Translations under genes and position numbers: made by a program
Notes under the pieces: generated by a model
The model's database searches: none
Told to the model about the DNA's origin: nothing
What the model saw: the letters and a program-made list of their open reading frames with translations, nothing else
Shown here: positions 58,737 to 64,000 of the stretch, in pieces
How positions within the stretch are numbered: position 1 is the stretch's first letter
How the letters are laid out: each line of letters starts with the position of its first letter
DNA from: Liolophura sinensis
Lineage: Eukaryota > Mollusca > Polyplacophora > Chitonida > Chitonidae
Assembly: GCF_032854445.1 (NCBI RefSeq)
Contig: NC_088295.1
Coordinates: 16,045,385-16,109,384, forward strand
Reading direction: 5' to 3'
Length of the DNA: 64,000 nt

Positions 58737-60106
58737 ATGAACTGCAAATTGGTTCTGTGCCGTCCTGCGGAGGCACACTGACGCTCTCAGACTCCGTACT
58801 CGAGGAAGACGCATTTGGAGCAGGACCTATACGTGTACGGCGGTGACGTCAGGCTCGGCGGTCCCCGCCTGTGGAGTAGGGTGTCGCGAAGAGTGCGACA
58901 GGAGGAAGAGATCAGAAACTGAGGTATTTTTGAAACCTTTTTTTTTCTAAGCGCAAGAAACCATAACATGCCATAAGATTTATACTGGTCTGCTTTATTC
59001 AGAATTTAAATTCAACAACCGCCCATAACGTTCAAGCTATACATTTAAAGAACATACATTTACATTTTTCGACTGTTTCTTCTTGTGGAAATTGTCGCTT
59101 TTTTGTCACCATTTTATAAAAATGCCTTGTCAATGCCTTTTACTTTAAATACTGTTACAGCTTTTTCATGAAACCAAAGACAAAGTAGTAATTCCTTTAC
59201 CCCGAGACTTCGACCTGTACGACACAAAGCAAGATGGCGTCAGCGAAGTGACGGAACTGGCAGAGCGGCATTCGCTGGAACCTTCCCATGACGACGTCAT
59301 CAAGGCTTTTTCTCTGGCCGATTTTGACGGCAAGTTTCTGTCGATAGAGTATAGGTTAATATTATATTCTACCATGAAACACTGCCGAACAAAACTTTCA
59401 CCGATGCTAATTAATTCTATATTTTCGAAACTTTTTTATACTACGTTGAAGATAATTATGCACAGCGTGCTATTCGTTACGATAAGCTTGTTGAGCAAAA
59501 AACTGCCATCTCATAATTCATACACAAGAAGCATACATATTGTTACATACGTATTTGTTATAAAAGTATTATGATTTTCCCCACAGTTAAATATACAGAC
59601 AGTGCATAGTAAGGACATGTATACAAGTGTACCTCCCGCAGAAGTCAAGCTCCAGCCTGGTAGCTCTGTCTATGACTGTACACGTATATTCCGAATAGGG
59701 ATCCCCGTGGCCTATATAGTCCTAGTGCAGTATAACGACCAAGGGCACACCCACCAATGCGATCATATCCAGCTCATGGGGAACGTCTGGCAGTAACCTG
59801 CGGATGATCGTGGTCGTTTCCTCCCACCATAATGCTGGCCGCCGTCATATCAGGGAAATATTCTTGAGTATGACGTAAAACACCAATCAAGTAAATAAAT
59901 AGAACATGATGCAACTCATCTCAAGGTTTGAACTATCGCATCAAATATTTATTAGTCTGTTACAGTGTATATCAGTGTAGGGTAATGAATATAAATGTTT
60001 CTGACGCACTTTGGAAATCTTCACAAAACTGTCCACGTTTTGTTTACAGATAATAAGAAACTGAGCGAGGTGGAGTTTTTGGAAACACCATGGCTGTTTG
60101 AACAAG
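58737..60106 (+). pseudogene. Cysteine/EF-hand paralogue, copy 3 (exon 1 broken)
   Basis: Exon 1 (58737-58923) starts MNCKLV like the others but reaches TGA at 58779-58781. The region of the first two cysteines is deleted, leaving TYTC then CX3CX3C in another frame. The basic RRKRS before the exon end is kept. Exon 2 (59161-59329, 169 nt) and exon 3 (60050-60106, 57 nt, the same as copy 1) stay fully open and encode two EF-hand loops. Loop 1 is DTKQDGVSEVTE (Lys at position 3 weakens it). Loop 2 is DFDDNKKLSEVE, which is intact. The exon 2 donor is GC (G/GCAAGT) instead of GT. No clear exon 4. As a copy 1-like secreted protein it is dead, but the clean EF-hand exons leave another start possible. 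Confidence 0.75.
59760..59905 (+). mobile_element. SINE family 1, 3' fragment in copy 3 intron 2
   Basis: Runs from 'gatcatatccagctcatg' through 'cctgcggatgatcgtgg' and 'ccaccataatgctggccgcc' to an AAATAAATA tail. The head is decayed. Confidence 0.8.
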
Positions 60107-60808
60107 GTATATATTTCAAAATATTTTTTTCTAGAAGTAATTTGATGTGAATAGATATAATTTTTAATGTTCTACACGAAAATGTTAACGAGAGCAAAAA
60201 ATTGGCGGAGGACTAGAGGAGTCGTCTCTGTGTTGAGATACATGTAGATATCCTCTATCTCGACGACAGCCCAGATCAAACCGGGGTATACAGCACACCA
60301 TCGATGAGAGCAGCGGCAATCTGATATATTCTGTAATCCATAAGTTAATTCTTCATAAATTTTAAATTATTCCTATTTTGAAGACAGATATATCAAATGC
60401 TTATTTATACTGTATTTTCAGATAATTTATGGGGGTCATTTTTATGGCCTACTTTTATCATAAAAATATATCATATAATTCCACTCTTTTCTTTTTCATT
60501 TCTGATGGGCACACATTCTACAATCGCCCCATGGGTTGTTATCTTAAACCATTCATCGATACTTTTTCACGGTTTATTTTATATTTTATATTTGGGTACA
60601 AACAGCCTCATAGTTCGAGTTCACCGTGTAAATTCTCGAACAATTTTTTTATAGAAGAACTTTGTGCACAAACATTGGTTCACTTAAGTTTTTAATCTGC
60701 AGAGTTATTTGTTGGCTTAGAAGTCACCAGGAGAAGATACTGAAGTCCCACCATTGTTAGTAGCTACAGTATTCTCTCTGGTCTAGGGACATCGGACGAA
60801 TCATCGAC

Positions 60809-62825
60809 TATTGATTGATTGATTGATTGATTTTTATGAGCCATGCAATAATAAATATATACATTGGATTTTAAGACATCAACAAAATACAGACACAACG
60901 TTATAACAATAAAGTCTAGAAAAATATATTACATGGTGGGAATAAAGCTAAGGATGAGCTTGTTCTATTCCGTGTATAATTAATAACGGCATTGGAGGGT
61001 GAGGCTGACATTTAATTTGTGACTTAATAATGTTTTTTTCTTTCTAAATATATTATGAATTTATTTTACCTCAGCCTTAATTGTGTAATGTTAGACCGAA
61101 GATTGCAGCTTAGAGAGTAGAACAGATTTTAATAAAGATTGAAAATGCGATTTAGAAGAAACTGATCTTAGTGTTAATGGAAGCTTGTTCCAATCCCAAG
61201 GACCGGAACTTCTGAATAATAATATAGATTTGTATTGTACAATGGTTTGTGGAAGGCTAGATGTCTATTTCGAGTTTGATACGGATTTAAAATTCTTGTT
61301 TGATTAAAAGAGGGCTTCAAACTTACAGGAATATTGTCTGTGGAATAAAAGTAAATATGAGTTTGTAACAGAGTAGAAAATAGAGATAGTTTGGCAAGGG
61401 GTAAGATTTTCAGTTCGCAAAAAAGCGGTTGGGTGCGGCAGAGGCGGCCTGATAAAGTAATTGTTCTAATTGCCCTTTTTTGAACTATGTACAAGGGCTT
61501 GAGATGTGTCTGATATGCGTCTCCCCATAATATATTGCCGTGTAATAGATATGTATAAATAAGTGAGTAATAAAGGATTAGGAGGTTCTTTTTATTTACA
61601 GAGTGTTTAATGTGTGAAATAAGTCCTTTATTTCTTGACAGTTTGGAACATACGTAGCTTATATGAACAGCACAGATCAGTTTCTCGTGGAAAAATACAC
61701 CAAGAAATTTTAATTTATCAACTTTTTCATTTTCCTTACCAGAGATAATCAAACTGGGAACTGCAGTTATTTTCGTGTTATTGGGTTTTATTAACATATA
61801 TTTGGTTTTGGAGGAATTCAGAGATAAGCGATTTGCCAGAAGCCACGTATAAAGTTTTTCCAACTCGACATTTATGACAGAAATCACTTGAGTTGCGTCA
61901 TCGTTGAAGTAAATGCAGCTTGTGTCATCTGCAAATAGAGTAAGATCCAGGAGGTTTGATGCTCTAATGATGTCATTAATGTAGAGTTGAAATAAAGTCG
62001 TGCCGAGAATAGATCCCTGTAGAACACAAATAATGGTAGCTGGGTTAGATTGGGCGTTATTACACTTTACATATTGTTGCCTGTCAGACAGATATTTTTC
62101 CAACCATTTATTTGGACAGTTGTGAATACCATAATGAGAAAGTTTAAGAAGAAGGGTATCATGGTCAGGGTATCAGTGTCAAATGAATTTGACAGGTCCA
62201 AGAATGTTACCGCACTGTACTGTTTATTCTCTTTCGCATTTACTAGTTTTTCGTAGACTATAGGCAGCGTGAATGGTAGAATGATTGGCCCTAAAACCAA
62301 ACTGATTTGGATTAACTATAGATTCCTCTTCTAGATATTCGAGCAATATTATTGATACAGTTTTCTCAAGGATTTTGCTGAAACAAGGTAGGACAGAAAT
62401 AGGTCTATAATTTTCAATGTGATTAGTCTGACCAGATTTATATATAGGCAAGGCTTTAGCGATTTTTAGACTTTTCGGAGAAGTAAGAGATAAATTGATA
62501 ATGTGTGCTAGAGGTGTAGATATTACACCTGACACTAACTTCACGAGGGATGAACCTATTCCATCTAATCCAGGCGAGGAATTACCTTTCAGCTTACCTG
62601 TCACAGATTGAATAAAATTTGGAAAGACGAGCGAACACCTGAACTCTGTAAATTGTTGAAAATCTGTAAATTGTTCTTTTGCGGAGTCCATGTTGCTCCC
62701 TAGTTTGCCTGCTATTGTACTAAAGTACTCATTAAAGTTGGTAACAATCACGGTCTCATCACAAATGTCACTACCATTTATACTGTATGATTGAAACTGT
62801 CCATTAACACAACTCAGCATTGTTA
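60809..62825 (-). mobile_element. 5'-truncated non-LTR retrotransposon (Jockey/CR1-like)
   Basis: Minus-strand reverse transcriptase pieces lie in three frames, 62820-62224, about 62300-62067 and 62103-61174, so at least two frameshifts separate them. Landmarks in order are SSPGLDGI, a KALPIYKSG and ENYRPISVLP block, NQFGFRANHST, QGSILGTTLF, and the catalytic FADD box at about 61935-61924, then a C-terminal ILWGD-type region. The apurinic endonuclease expected before the reverse transcriptase is absent, so the copy is 5' truncated near 62825. The 3' end is an (AATC)n tail on the minus strand (60809-60830). It is inactive. Confidence 0.9.
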
Positions 62826-64000
62826 TTCAACATAATACAGCGGCTATAGCCCCGGATTAAGGGGGATGTTACTATCCAAGAAAGGATAGTTTACAATGTC
62901 AAAATTGAAACCATTTCTAAAAAGATACCACTTTGATTCCAGCTTTGTGGTCTTAGTTTCATTTAAATGTGGTGATGGTGGATATTTTTTTCATGCAGCC
63001 TTTGTTATTTACACAACAATTAAAGCTAGCAGATCATCAATATACCGTCTAGTGAATAAGAAGATTCGATGGATTAGTTTTTCGAACGAGAACAGGAGCA
63101 CATTTGGCAAAAGCGGCGAGAAACTTTGCACCCATTTGTACACATATACATATACACTGTTCATAAATGGCTTCCATGACTTTCATATAGGCTAAGTTGA
63201 AACATGTTTATTACCACATATTTGAAAGGATCTGACGAAAGAAACGGAAAAAAAAATCATTTCAGTCATCTGCAATGATATCATCTGTTGTGTTAATTTG
63301 ATTGTCGGACAATCGTAATCTCACCAGTTAGGACACTCTTTGGCTCGGCCCCTGACCAGTGACGTCACTGTCTCGAAGCCAGCTCTCGTTAGTTCGAATT
63401 GAGTTTAACATCCTGAGTAGTGTTATGTATAATTATGTACCTTGCAAATGGCATGGTGGTTTACTGCGGCCACTCTGCCTCCCTCCACCCGTAACCCTGA
63501 ATACAGTCATATTATAGTGGCAAATTCTTGTTATGGTCGTTTGGTTACCAATCAAATAAATAGATATGTAAATTACAAAAATTAATCACTCCCCTCATAC
63601 TAAGATTTTAACCGTAAGTAGAATCATCTGCGAACGTAGTTTTATATCACATTCTCAATGGAGCAGTTAACAACGAAAACATGACTGAATCATTTTTTTA
63701 TGATTTCATGCCTTTATTTATGAAACCCAATACTGTTTTTACATCTTGGCACATAACATTTCTGCTGCACAATGTATACACCTATGTTGCTAATATCACA
63801 TCACGCACCTATACGGCAAGGTCAAATATCACTTGACCTCCAGTTAATCTTACGACTCTGTCTTATATAAACAATATGTCTCTCAATAACAACGCAATAC
63901 AAAACACCATAAATTATTACATATTTACAAGTAGATAACTGTTAACAAAGACTCCAGATTAACTTGTACAAGTTGTTGAGTATTTACAGCAGTTGATTCA
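62826..64000. other. No gene seen
   Basis: AT-rich. A decayed SINE-like tail is visible at about 63400-63575 ('ctccctccacccg', 'accaatcaaataaat'). The 99-residue open frame at 62896-63195 has no domain or splice context. Confidence 0.45.

Noticed and set aside
60397-60695. A fourth exon of copy 3 near 60419 (ttttcag / ATAATTTATGG)
   Set aside because: The acceptor is plausible but the sequence does not resemble the acidic last exon of copy 1 and does not end soon in the expected frame.

Overview
The window is animal nuclear DNA from an intron-rich genome full of tandem repeats and short interspersed elements (SINEs). It is most likely a lophotrochozoan, probably a mollusc. Coding exons are short and bounded by GT-AG splice sites. 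The two main SINE families (one with a tRNA-like head and an internal stretch near 'gtgggtttcccccgg', one with 'catatgactgaaaaattgtt') are, from memory, the kind found widely in bivalve and gastropod genomes. No species can be named from sequence alone.

Layout. 1-13.7 kb: no convincing gene; four tandem-repeat blocks, a foldback element and SINEs. 13.7-37.3 kb (+): one large gene read as 26 coding exons that keep one reading frame (3,621 nt, 1,206 residues). It encodes a basic N-terminal region, a PLAT/LH2 domain, a long Ser/Thr/Asp/Glu-rich linker, five ankyrin repeats and a short charged tail. Its introns hold two large inverted repeats, a SINE, a 1.3 kb array of 22-bp units that copies the exon 23 splice donor, and a 7 x 123 bp array. 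37.3-41.6 kb: no gene seen. 42.6-43.7 kb (+): a single-coding-exon protein kinase homologue that has lost the glycine loop, the VAIK lysine and the DFG aspartate, so probably a pseudokinase. 44.0-46.2 kb (-): a convergent four-coding-exon gene for a 160-residue secreted protein. It has a signal peptide, a six-cysteine module (CX3CX3C-X11-CX3CX3C), a basic cleavage-like site exactly at the exon junction, and two EF-hands.

46-64 kb: mostly repeats, but with two more copies of the cysteine/EF-hand gene. One at 53.9-54.6 kb (-) has a 1-nt frameshift and a shortened signal region. One at 58.7-60.1 kb (+) has a broken first exon but clean EF-hand exons. Around them are SINEs with exact target-site duplications, a ~610-bp TIR element carrying a transposase C-terminus, a ~260-bp MITE, three copies of an unnamed repeat (one split by a SINE), and a 5'-truncated, frameshifted non-LTR retrotransposon (60.8-62.8 kb, -).

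The three genes show no shared pathway. The PLAT/ankyrin protein looks like an intracellular scaffold or adaptor, the pseudokinase like a regulator without catalysis, and the cysteine/EF-hand proteins like secreted calcium-binding precursors. The most unusual features are the splice-donor-derived array inside the PLAT/ankyrin gene and the small cysteine/EF-hand family.
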